Shown: positions 19,589 through 32,500 of the stretch, piece by piece
Layout of the letters: every line of letters starts with the position of its first letter
Position numbering within the stretch: the stretch's first letter is position 1
Assembly: GCA_036417435.1 (NCBI GenBank)
Contig: JAZAQT010000526.1
Span: 310,001 to 374,000 of the forward strand
Origin: Inia geoffrensis
Lineage: Eukaryota > Chordata > Mammalia > Artiodactyla > Iniidae
Length of the DNA stretch: 64,000 nt
Direction: 5' to 3'
Made by a program: the position numbers and the translations under genes
Notes under the pieces: generated by a model
Told to the model about the DNA's origin: nothing
Database searches by the model: none
What the model saw: only the letters and a program-made list of their open reading frames with translations

Positions 19589-22500
19589 TTGGCCAAAAAG
19601 GGCGTATGCGTTTTTTCCTGAATAGATTCAGGAAAAAACGCATACGCCCTTTTTGGCCAACCAAGCAAGCCTGCAATGGAAATCCGCACTACAAGGAAGT
19701 CTCACTTCCCACCGATCCAAAGGGCCGTCCGAAAAAAGTGTAAAATCCAGAGAGGCAGGACAGGCCATGGAGAACCGGCAGCCTTGTTATGCTGATGGGC
19801 GGGATGTAAATTGCCAACAGCCACTCTGGAGAAGTGGATGGTGTTTCCTGGAACAAAGAAAAAAACAAGCTAGAGACCCTAGGGCACTTCCACTTATGGT
19901 GCTATAGATTCGGAAAATTTAAATGAAAAAGACACAGCCACACCAAAGTTTGGGGCTGCTCTGTGTACGGGATCCTTGACTATGGTACAACTTTAATAGC
20001 CCAGAAAGAGAAAAATGGATATAGAAGTTGTGGTACATCCCTACAACGGAATATCACTCAACAATGAAATCAATGGCAACAGACCAGTAGCAGCATAATG
20101 AGAGGATTTAGTTATGATGATTCTAAGTGAAATAAGTCACACAGAAAAAGAAACATCATAAGATATCACTAACACCGGGAATGTAAACACGGCTACGTGT
20201 GAACTGCATTACAAAACACAACAGAGTCTCACATTTACAAAAGAAACTTACGCTTGCTTAAGGGGAAAGGAGAGTGGGGAGGCTGCATAAAACCAGAGGT
20301 TGACATTAGGACAGATACCATTCCATAAGCCAAATATATATTAGACAAGACCTACTCCTTGCTCAACCAAATGGACTCTACACCCCAAATTCAAAACCCA
20401 GGAATATACCTGAGTATGAAGGAAATTAAAACCCATACATTTATAGGTCTCCATAAGAAAATCATTTGTGTACAGCAGCATACACACATCAGTGTAAATA
20501 AGCTAAATCCATTTATAAAAATAAATTTGAAAAAGAAAACACAAGGACTGTGAAATAGAGAGAAATTCTCAAATTAGACCTTCAGGGATTGTGAGAAATC
20601 TTGGATTTACCACTTCTACATCCGCAGCTGTGGGAGAGATAAGGCTGGACACTTGGGGCTGATACAATTGATGAGGGAATGCAGACCCTTTGAGGTAATG
20701 GTGCATGGTTCCCATTCCACGGGTCCCAAATCTCCACGTTTAAGGGATTTATCCTTCAGCTAAAATATGCATGGAAAACCCAGAATATGGTCCACGAAGT
20801 GATCAGGCATAATTTCTAAAACTCATCGCCATTTTCGCCCCCTGATACTCGAGTTCGCCGTTCCAGATGCGATATTAACATTCTCCCTACTTGGAGAGTC
20901 AGTGCCTTTGACCTCTTGTTTGGCACAGTTTGCAATTTCTGTGGAAGATGAACAGGAATAAGGAGAACCAATGAGCGGCTAACTCGATGTGTTTGGACGG
21001 GCACATTGAACTCTGATTTCCCTACAGGAAGAAGAATTCACCAAAGGCTCAGCGGGCCATGCCGGAACGAGATTAGGGCCTGAAGCAATTCTTCGGGTTT
21101 TCGGTCAGCTCACAAGAAAGCGAGTTGAGAAAAGGAGATCTTTGGCACTGTAACTCACATTCCTGCAGAGTTCCAAATGACCCCTATCATCCAAAAATTT
21201 ATTGAAGGAAGGCTGTGAAGAGGACTTGAACGCGACGCAGAATTGCAGAAAACAGATATCAGGGGGTAGATAAGAATTGCTCTGAAAGCGTAGGAAAAGA
21301 GGCAGCAGTTCGACAGTGATGCACTTGGCCAAAAAGGGCGTATGCGTTTTTTCCTGAATATATTCAGGAAAAAACGCATACGCCCTTTTTGGCCAACCAA
21401 GCAAGCCTGCAATGGAAATCCGCACTACAAGGAAGTCTCACTTCCCACCGATCCAAAGGGCCGTCCGAAAAAAGTGTAAAATCCAGAGAGGCAGGACAGG
21501 CCGTGGAGAACCGGCAGCCTTGTTATGCTGATGGGCGGGATGTAAATTGCCAACAGCCACTCTGGAGAAGTGGATGGTGTTTCCTGGAACAAAGAAAAAA
21601 CCAAGCTAGAGAGCCTAGGGCACTTCCACTTATGGTGCTATAGATTCGGAAAATTTAAATGAAAAAGACACAGCCACACCAAAGTTTGGGGCTGCTCTGT
21701 GTACGGGATCCTTGACTATGGTACAACTTTAATAGCCCAGAAAGAGAAAAATGGATATAGAAGTTGTGGTACATCCCTACAATGGAATATCACTCAACAA
21801 TGAAATCCATGGCAACACACCAGTAGCAGCATAATGACAGGATTTAGTTATGATGATTCTAAGTGAAATAAGTCACACAGAAAAAGAAACATCATAAGAT
21901 ATCACTAATACCGGGAATGTAAACACGGCTACGTGTGAACTGCATTACAAAACACAACAGAGTCTCATATTTACAAAAGAAACTTATGCTTGCTTAAGGG
22001 GAAAGGAGAGTGGGGAGGCTGCATAAAACCAGAGGTTCACATTAGGACAGATACCATTCCATAAGCCAAATATATATTAGACAAGACCTACTCCTTGCTC
22101 AACCAAATGGACTCAACACCCAGTATTCAAAACCTTGGAATATGCCTGACTATGAAGAAAATTAAAACCCATACATTTATAGGTCTCCATAAGAAAATCA
22201 TTTGTGTACAGCACCATACACACAGCAGTGTCAATAAGCTAAATCCCCTTATAAAAATAAATTTGAAAAACAAAACACAAGGACTGTGAAATAGAGAGAA
22301 ATTCTTAAATAAGTCCTTCAGGGCTTGTGAGGAATCTTGGATTTACCACCTCTACATCCACAGCTGGGGGAGAGATAAGGCTGGACACTTGGGGCTGATA
22401 CTATTGGTGAGGGAATGCAGACCCTTTGAGGTAATGGTGCATGGTTCCCATTCCACGGGTCCCAAATCTCCACGTTTAAGGGATTTATCCTTCAGCTAAA

Positions 22501-25500
22501 ATATGCATGGAAAACCCAGAATATGGTCCACGAAGTGATCAGGCATAATTTCTAAAACTCATCGCCATTTTCGCCCCCTGATACTCGAGTTCGCCGTTCC
22601 AGATGCGATATTAACATTCTCCCCACTTGGAGAGTCAGTGCCTTTGACCTCTTGTTTGGCACAGTTTGCAATTTCTGTGGAAGATGAACAGGAATAAGGA
22701 GAACCAATGAGCGGCTAACTCGATGTGTTTGGACGGGCACATTGAACTCTGATTTCCCTACAGGAAGAAGAATTCACCAAAGGCTCAGCGGGCCATGCCG
22801 GAACGAGATTAGGGCCTGAAGCAATTCTTCGGGTTTTCGGTCAGCTCACAAGAAAGCGAGTTGAGAAAAGGAGATCTTTGGCACTGTAACTCACAATTCT
22901 GCAGAGTTCCAAATGACCCCTATCATCCAAAAATTTATTGAAGGAAGGCTGTGAAGAGGACTTGAACGTGACGCAGAATTGCAGAAAACAGATATCAGGG
23001 GGTAGATAAGAATCGCTCTGAAAGCGTAGGAAAAGAGGCAGCAGTTCGACAGTGATGCACTTGGCCAAAAAGAGCGTATGCGTTTTTTCCTGAATATATT
23101 CAGGAAAAAACGCATACGCCCTTTTTGGCCAACCAAGCAAGCCTGCAATGGAAATCCGCACTACAAGGAAGTCTCACTTCCCACCGATCCAAAGGGCCGT
23201 CCGAAAAAAGTGTAAAATCCAGAGAGGCAGGACAGGCCGTGGAGAACCGGCAGCCTTGTTATGCTGATGGGCGGGATGTAAATTGCCAACAGCCACTCTG
23301 GAGAAGTGGATGGTGTTTCCTGGAACAAAGAAAAAACCAAGCTAGAGAGCCTAGGGCACTTCCACTTATGGTGCTATAGATTCGGAAAATTTAAATGAAA
23401 AAGACACAGCCACACCAAAGTTTGGGGCTGCTCTGTGTACGGGATCCTTGACTATGGTACAACTTTAATAGCCCAGAAAGAGAAAAATGGATATAGAAGT
23501 TGTGGTACATCCCTACAATGGAATATCCCTCAACAATGAAATCCATGGCAACACACCAGTAGCAGCATAATGACAGGATTTAGTTATGATGATTCTAAGT
23601 GAAATAAGTCACACAGAAAAAGAAACATCATAAGATATCACTAATACCGAGAATGTAAACACGGCTACGTGTGAACTGCATTACAAAACACAACAGAGTC
23701 TCACATTTACAAAAGAAACTTATGCTTGCTTAAGGGGAAAGGAGAGTGGGGAGGCTGCATAAAACCAGAGGTTCATATTAGGACAGATACCATTCCATAA
23801 GCCAAATATATATTAGACAAGACCTACTCCTTGCTCAACGAAATGGACTCAACACCCCGTATTCAAAACCTAGGAATATGCCTGACTATGAAGAAAATTA
23901 AAACCCATACATTTATAGGTCTCCATAAGAAAATCATTTGTGTACAGCACCATACACACAGCAGTGTCAATAAGCTAAATCCCCTTATAAAAATAAATTT
24001 GAAAAACAAAACACAAGGACTGTGAAATAGAGAGAAATTCTTAAATAAGTCCTTCAGGGCTTGTGAGGAATCTTGGATTTACCACCTCTACATCCACAGC
24101 TGTGGGAGAGATAAGGCTGGACACTTGGGGCTGATAGTATTGGTGAGGGAATGCAGACCCTTTGAGGTAATGGTGCATGGTTCCCATTCCACGGGTCCCA
24201 AATCTCCACGTTTAAGGGATTTATCCTTCAGCTAAAATATGCATGGAAAACCCAGAATATGGTCCACGAAGTGATCAGGCATAATTTCTAAAACTCATCG
24301 CCATTTTCGCCCCCTGATACTCGAGTTCGCCGTTCCAGATGCGATATTAACATTCTCCCCACTTGGAGAGTCAGTGCCTTTGACCTCTTGTTTGGCACAG
24401 TTTGCAATTTCTGTGGAAGATGAACAGGAATAAGGAGAACCAATGAGCGGCTAACTCGATGTGTTTGGACGGGCACATTGAACTCTGATTTCCCTACAGG
24501 AAGAAGAATTCACCAAAGGCTCAGCGGGCCATGCCGGAACGAGATTAGGGCCTGAAGCAATTCTTCGGGTTTTCGGTCAGCTCACAAGAAAGCGAGTTGA
24601 GAAAAGGAGATCTTTGGCACTGTAACTCACAATCCTGCAGAGTTCCAAATGACCCCTATCATCCAAAAATTTATTGAAGGAAGGCTGTGAAGAGGACTTG
24701 AACGCGACGCAGAATTGCAGAAAACAGATATCAGGGGGTAGATAAGAATTGCTCTGAAAGCGTAGGAAAAGAGGCAGCAGTTCGACAGTGATGCACTTGG
24801 CCAAAAAGGGCGTATGCGTTTTTTCCTGAATATATTCAGGAAAAAACGCATACGCCCTTTTTGGCCAACCAAGCAAGCCTGCAATGGAAATCCGCACTAC
24901 AAGGAAGTCTCACTTCCCACCGATCCAAAGGGCCGTCCGAAAAAAGTGTAAAATCCAGAGAGGCAGGACAGGCCGTGGAGAACCGGCAGCCTTGTTATGC
25001 TGATGGGCGGGATGTAAATTGCCAACAGCCACTCTGGAGAAGTGGATGGTGTTTCCTGGAACAAAGAAAAAACCAAGCTAGAGAGCCTAGGGCACTTCCA
25101 CTTATGGTGCTATAGATTCGGAAAATTTAAATGAAAAAGACACAGCCACACCAAAGTTTGGGGCTGCTCTGTGTACGGGATCCTTGACTATGGTACAACT
25201 TTAATAGCCCAGAAAGAGAAAAATGGATATAGAAGTTGTGGTACATCCCTACAATGGAATATCACTCAACAATGAAATCCATGGCAACACACCAGTAGCA
25301 GCATAATGACAGGATTTAGTTATGATGATTCTAAGTGAAATAAGTCACACAGAAAAAGAAACATCATAAGATATCACTAATACCGGGAATGTAAACACGG
25401 CTACGTGTGAACTGCATTACAAAACACAACAGAGTCTCACATTTACAAAAGAAACTTCTGCTTGCTTAAGGGGAAAGGAGAGTGGGGAGGCTGCATAAAA

Positions 25501-26533
25501 CCAGAGGTTGACATTAGGACAGATACCATTCCATAAGCCAAATATATATTAGACAAGACCTACTCCTTGCTCAACCAAATGGACTCTACACCCCGTATTC
25601 AAAACCCAGGAATATACCTGAGTATGAAGAAAATTAAAACCCATACATTTATAGGTCTCCATAAGAAAATCATTTGTGTACAGCAGCATACACACAGCAG
25701 TGTCAATAAGCTAAATCCCCTTATAAAAATAAATTTGAAAAACAAAACACAAGGAATGTCAAATAGAGAGAAATTCTTAAATAAGTCCTTCAGGGCTTGT
25801 GAGGAATCTTGGATTTACCACCTCTACATCCACAGCTGTGGGAGAGATAAGGCTGGACACTTGGGGCTGATACTATTGGTGAGGGAATGCAGACCCTTTG
25901 AGGTAATGGTGCATGGTTCCCATTGCACGGGTCCCAAATATCCACGTTTAAGGGATTTATCCTTCAGCTAAAAATATGCATGGAAAACCCAGAATATGGT
26001 CCACGAAGTGATCAGGCATAATTTCTAAAACTCATCGCAATTTTCGCCCCCTGGTACTCGAGTTCGCCGTTCCAGATGCGATATTAACATTCTCCCCACT
26101 TGGAGAGTCAGTGCCTTTGACCTCTTGTTTGGCACAGTTTTCAATTTCTGTGGAAGATGAACAGGAATAAGGAGAACGAATGAGCGGGTAACTCGATGTG
26201 TTTGGATGGGCACATTGAACTCTGATATCCCTACAGGAAGAAGAATTCACCAAAGGCTCTGTGTGCCATGCCGGAACGAGATTAAGGCCTGAAGCAATTC
26301 TTCGGGTTTGCGGTCAGCTCACAAGAAAGCGAGTTGAGAAAAGGAGATTTTTGGCACTGTAACTCACAATCCTGCAGAGTTCCAAATGACCCCTATCATC
26401 CAAAAATTTATTGAAGGAAGGCTGTGAAGAGGACTTGAACGCGACGCAGAATTGCAGAAAACAGATATCAGGGGGTAGATAAGAATTGCTCTGAAAGAGT
26501 AGGCAAAGAGGCAGCAGTTCGACAGTGATGCAC
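19589..26533 (+). repeat. Four-monomer higher-order repeat, copy 1 (6,945 bp)
   Basis: Seen: four monomers in the order Q-S-E-P, defined by linked variants. Q (19589-21324): dyad centre ATAGAT, CAACGGAAT near 20045, CCCAAATTC near 20386. S (21325-23060): CCCAGTATTC near 22119, and near its end ATTCTGCAG and AACGTGACG. E (23061-24796): dyad arm GAGCG, AATATCCCTC near 23523. P (24797-26533): AACTTCTGC near 25453, GGAATGTCAAA near 25753, GGTACTCG near 26053, and one extra A near 25972 that makes the unit 1,737 bp. The same linked variants recur at +6,945 bp. Confidence 0.85.
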
Positions 26534-29500
26534 TTGGCCAAAAAGGGCGTATGCGTTTTTTCCTGAATAGATTCAGGAAAAAACGCATACGCCCTTTTTG
26601 GCCAACCAAGCAAGCCTGCAATGGAAATCCGCACTACAAGGAAGTCTCACTTCCCACCGATCCAAAGGGCCGTCCGAAAAAAGTGTAAAATCCAGAGAGG
26701 CAGGACAGGCCATGGAGAACCGGCAGCCTTGTTATGCTGATGGGCGGGATGTAAATTGCCAACAGCCACTCTGGAGAAGTGGATGGTGTTTCCTGGAACA
26801 AAGAAAAAAACAAGCTAGAGAGCCTAGGGCACTTCCACTTATGGTGCTATAGATTCGGAAAATTTAAATGAAAAAGACACAGCCACACCAAAGTTTGGGG
26901 CTGCTCTGTGTACGGGATCCTTGACTATGGTACAACTTTAATAGCCCAGAAAGAGAAAAATAGATATAGAAGTTGTGGTACATCCCTACAACGGAATATC
27001 ACTCAACAATGAAATCAATGGCAACAGACCAGTAGCAGCATAATGAGAGGATTTAGTTATGATGATTCTAAGTGAAATAAGTCACACAGAAAAAGAAACA
27101 TCATAAGATATCACTAACACCGGGAATGTAAACACGGCTACGTGTGAACTGCATTACAAAACACAACAGAGTCTCACATTTACAAAAGAAACTTATGCTT
27201 GCTTAAGGGTAAAGGAGAGTGGGGAGGCTGCATAAAACCAGAGGTTGACATTAGGACAGATACCATTCCATAAGCCAAATATATATTAGACAAGACCTAC
27301 TCCTTGCTCAACCAAATGGACTCTACACCCCAAATTCAAAACCCAGGAATATACCTGAGTATGAAGAAAATTAAAACCCATACATTTATAGGTCTCCATA
27401 AGAAAATCATTTGTGTACAGCAGCATACACACATCAGTGTAAATAAGCTAAATCCATTTATAAAAATAAATTTGAAAAACAAAACACAAGGACTGTGAAA
27501 TAGAGAGAAATTCTCAAATTAGACCTTCAGGGATTGTGAGAAATCTTGGATTTACCACTTCTACATCCGCAGCTGTGGGAGAGATAAGGCTGGACACTTG
27601 GGGCTGATACAATTGATGAGGGAATGCAGACCCTTTGAGGTAATGGTGCATGGTTCCCATTCCACGGGTCCCAAATCTCCACGTTTAAGGGATTTATCCT
27701 TCAGCTAAAATATGCATGGAAAACCCAGAATATGGTCCACGAAGTGATCAGGCATAATTTCTAAAACTCATCGCCATTTTCGCCCCCTGATACTCGAGTT
27801 CGCCGTTCCAGATGCGATATTAACATTCTCCCTACTTGGAGAGTCAGTGCCTTTGACCTCTTGTTTGGCACAGTTTGCAATTTCTGTGGAAGATGAACAG
27901 GAATAAGGAGAACCAATGAGCGGCTAACTCGATGTGTTTGGACGGGCACATTGAACTCTGATTTCCCTACAGGAAGAAGAATTCACCAAAGGCTCAGCGG
28001 GCCATGCCGGAACGAGATTAGGGCCTGAAGCAATTCTTCGGGTTTTCGGTCAGCTCACAAGAAAGCGAGTTGAGAAAAGGAGATCTTTGGCACTGTAACT
28101 CACAATGCTGCAGAGTTCCAAATGACCCCTATCATCCAAAAATTTATTGAAGGAAGGCTGTGAAGAGGACTTGAACGCGACGCAGAATTGCAGAAAACAG
28201 ATATCAGGGGGTAGATAAGAATTGCTCTGAAAGCGTAGGAAAAGAGGCAGCAGTTCGACAGTGATGCACTTGGCCAAAAAGGGCGTATGCGTTTTTTCCT
28301 GAATATATTCAGGAAAAAACGCATACGCCCTTTTTGGCCAACCAAGCAAGCCTGCAATGGAAATCCGCACTACAAGGAAGTCTCACTTCCCACCGATCCA
28401 AAGGGCCGTCCGAAAAAAGTGTAAAATCCAGAGAGGCAGGACAGGCCGTGGAGAACCGGCAGCCTTGTTATGCTGATGGGCGGGATGTAAATTGCCAACA
28501 GCCACTCTGGAGAAGTGGATGGTGTTTCCTGGAACAAAGAAAAAACCAAGCTAGAGAGCCTAGGGCACTTCCACTTATGGTGCTATAGATTCGGAAAATT
28601 TAAATGAAAAAGACACAGCCACACCAAAGTTTGGGGCTGCTCTGTGTACGGGATCCTTGACTATGGTACAACTTTAATAGCCCAGAAAGAGAAAAATGGA
28701 TATAGAAGTTGTGGTACATCCCTACAATGGAATATCACTCAACAATGAAATCCATGGCAACACACCAGTAGCAGCATAATGACAGGATTTAGTTATGATG
28801 ATTCTAAGTGAAATAAGTCACACAGAAAAAGAAACATCATAAGATATCACTAATACCGGGAATGTAAACACGGCTACGTGTGAACTGCATTACAAAACAC
28901 AACAGAGTCTCACATTTACAAAAGAAACTTATGCTTGCTTAAGGGGAAAGGAGAGTGGGGAGGCTGCATAAAACCAGAGGTTCACATTAGGACAGATACC
29001 ATTCCATAAGCCAAATATATATTAGACAAGACCTACTCCTTGCTCAACCAAATGGACTCAACACCCAGTATTCAAAACCTTGGAATATGCCTGACTATGA
29101 AGAAAATTAAAACCCATACATTTATAGGTCTCCATAAGAAAATCATTTGTGTACAGCACCATACACACAGCAGTGTCAATAAGCTAAATCCCCTTATAAA
29201 AATAAATTTGAAAAACAAAACACAAGGACTGTGAAATAGAGAGAAATTCTTAAATAAGTCCTTCAGGGCTTGTGAGGAATCTTGGATTTACCACCTCTAC
29301 ATCCACAGCTGGGGGAGAGATAAGGCTGGACACTTGGGGCTGATACTATTGGTGAGGGAATGCAGACCCTTTGAGGTAATGGTGCATGGTTCCCATTCCA
29401 CGGGTCCCAAATCTCCACGTTTAAGGGATTTATCCTTCAGCTAAAATATGCATGGAAAACCCAGAATATGGTCCACGAAGTGATCAGGCATAATTTCTAA

Positions 29501-32500
29501 AACTCATCGCCATTTTCGCCCCCTGATACTCGAGTTCGCCGTTCCAGATGCGATATTAACATTCTCCCCACTTGGAGAGTCAGTGCCTTTGACCTCTTGT
29601 TTGGCACAGTTTGCAATTTCTGTGGAAGATGAACAGGAATAAGGAGAACCAATGAGCGGCTAACTCGATGTGTTTGGACGGGCACATTGAACTCTGATTT
29701 CCCTACAGGAAGAAGAATTCACCAAAGGCTCAGCGGGCCATGCCGGAACGAGATTAGGGCCTGAAGCAATTCTTCGGGTTTTCGGTCAGCTCACAAGAAA
29801 GCGAGTTGAGAAAAGGAGATCTTTGGCACTGTAACTCACAATTCTGCAGAGTTCCAAATGACCCCTATCATCCAAAAATTTATTGAAGGAAGGCTGTGAA
29901 GAGGACTTGAACGTGACGCAGAATTGCAGAAAACAGATATCAGGGGGTAGATAAGAATCGCTCTGAAAGCGTAGGAAAAGAGGCAGCAGTTCGACAGTGA
30001 TGCACTTGGCCAAAAAGAGCGTATGCGTTTTTTCCTGAATATATTCAGGAAAAAACGCATACGCCCTTTTTGGCCAACCAAGCAAGCCTGCAATGGAAAT
30101 CCGCACTACAAGGAAGTCTCACTTCCCACGGATCCAAAGGGCCGTCCGAAAAAAGTGTAAAATCCAGAGAGGCAGGACAGGCCGTGGAGAACCGGCAGCC
30201 TTGTTATGCTGATGGGCGGGATGTAAATTGCCAACAGCCACTCTGGAGAAGTGGATGGTGTTTCCTGGAACAAAGAAAAAACCAAGCTAGAGAGCCTAGG
30301 GCACTTCCACTTATGGTGCTATAGATTCGGAAAATTTAAATGAAAAAGACACAGCCACACCAAAGTTTGGGGCTGCTCTGTGTACGGGATCCTTGACTAT
30401 GGTACAACTTTAATAGCCCAGAAAGAGAAAAATGGATATAGAAGTTGTGGTACATCCCTACAATGGAATATCCCTCAACAATGAAATCCATGGCAACACA
30501 CCAGTAGCAGCATAATGACAGGATTTAGTTATGATGATTCTAAGTGAAATAAGTCACACAGAAAAAGAAACATCATAAGATATCACTAATACCGAGAATG
30601 TAAACACGGCTACGTGTGAACTGCATTACAAAACACAACAGAGTCTCACATTTACAAAAGAAACTTATGCTTGCTTAAGGGGAAAGGAGAGTGGGGAGGC
30701 TGCATAAAACCAGAGGTTCATATTAGGACAGATACCATTCCATAAGCCAAATATATATTAGACAAGACCTACTCCTTGCTCAACGAAATGGACTCAACAC
30801 CCCGTATTCAAAACCTAGGAATATGCCTGACTATGAAGAAAATTAAAACCCATACATTTATAGGTCTCCATAAGAAAATCATTTGTGTACAGCACCATAC
30901 ACACAGCAGTGTCAATAAGCTAAATCCCCTTATAAAAATAAATTTGAAAAACAAAACACAAGGACTGTGAAATAGAGAGAAATTCTTAAATAAGTCCTTC
31001 AGGGCTTGTGAGGAATCTTGGATTTACCACCTCTACATCCACAGCTGGGGGAGAGATAAGGCTGGACACTTGGGGCTGATACTATTGGTGAGGGAATGCA
31101 GACCCTTTGAGGTAATGGTGCATGGTTCCCATTCCACGGGTCCCAAATCTCCACGTTTAAGGGATTTATCCTTCAGCTAAAATATGCATGGAAAACCCAG
31201 AATATGGTCCACGAAGTGATCAGGCATAATTTCTAAAACTCATCGCCATTTTCGCCCCCTGATACTCGAGTTCGCCGTTCCAGATGCGATATTAACATTC
31301 TCCCCACTTGGAGAGTCAGTGCCTTTGACCTCTTGTTTGGCACAGTTTGCAATTTCTGTGGAAGATGAACAGGAATAAGGAGAACCAATGAGCGGCTAAC
31401 TCGATGTGTTTGGACGGGCACATTGAACTCTGATTTCCCTACAGGAAGAAGAATTCACCAAAGGCTCAGCGGGCCATGCCGGAACGAGATTAGGGCCTGA
31501 AGCAATTCTTCGGGTTTTCGGTCAGCTCACAAGAAAGCGAGTTGAGAAAAGGAGATCTTTGGCACTGTAACTCACAATCCTGCAGAGTTCCAAATGACCC
31601 CTATCATCCAAAAATTTATTGAAGGAAGGCTGTGAAGAGGACTTGAACGCGACGCAGAATTGCAGAAAACAGATATCAGGGGGTAGATAAGAATTGCTCT
31701 GAAAGCGTAGGAAAAGAGGCAGCAGTTCGACACTGATGCACTTGGCCAAAAAGGGCGTATGCGTTTTTTCCTGAATATATTCAGGAAAAAACGCATACGC
31801 CCTTTTTGGCCAACCAAGCAAGCCTGCAATGGAAATCCGCACTACAAGGAAGTCTCACTTCCCACGGATCCAAAGGGCCGTCCGAAAAAAGTGTAAAATC
31901 CAGAGAGGCAGGACAGGCCGTGGAGAACCGGCAGCCTTGTTATGCTGATGGACGGGATGTAAATTGCCAACAGCCACTCTGGAGAAGTGGATGGTGTTTC
32001 CTGGAACAAAGAAAAAACCAAGCTAGAGAGCCTAGGGCACTTCCACTTATGGTGCTATAGATTCGGAAAATTTAAATGAAAAAGACACAGCCACACCAAA
32101 GTTTGGGGCTGCTCTGTGTACGGGATCCTTGACTATGGTACAACTTTAATAGCCCAGAAAGAGAAAAATGGATATAGAAGTTGTGGTACATCCCTACAAT
32201 GGAATATCACTCAACAATGAAATCCATGGCAACACACCAGTAGCAGCATAATGACAGGATTTAGTTATGATGATTCTAAGTGAAATAAGTCACACAGAAA
32301 AAGAAACATCATAAGATATCACTAATACCGGGAATGTAAACACGGCTACGTGTGAACTGCATTACAAAACACAACAGAGTCTCACATTTACAAAAGAAAC
32401 TTCTGCTTGCTTAAGGGGAAAGGAGAGTGGGGAGGCTGCATAAAACCAGAGGTTGACATTAGGACAGATACCATTCCATAAGCCAAATATATATTAGACA

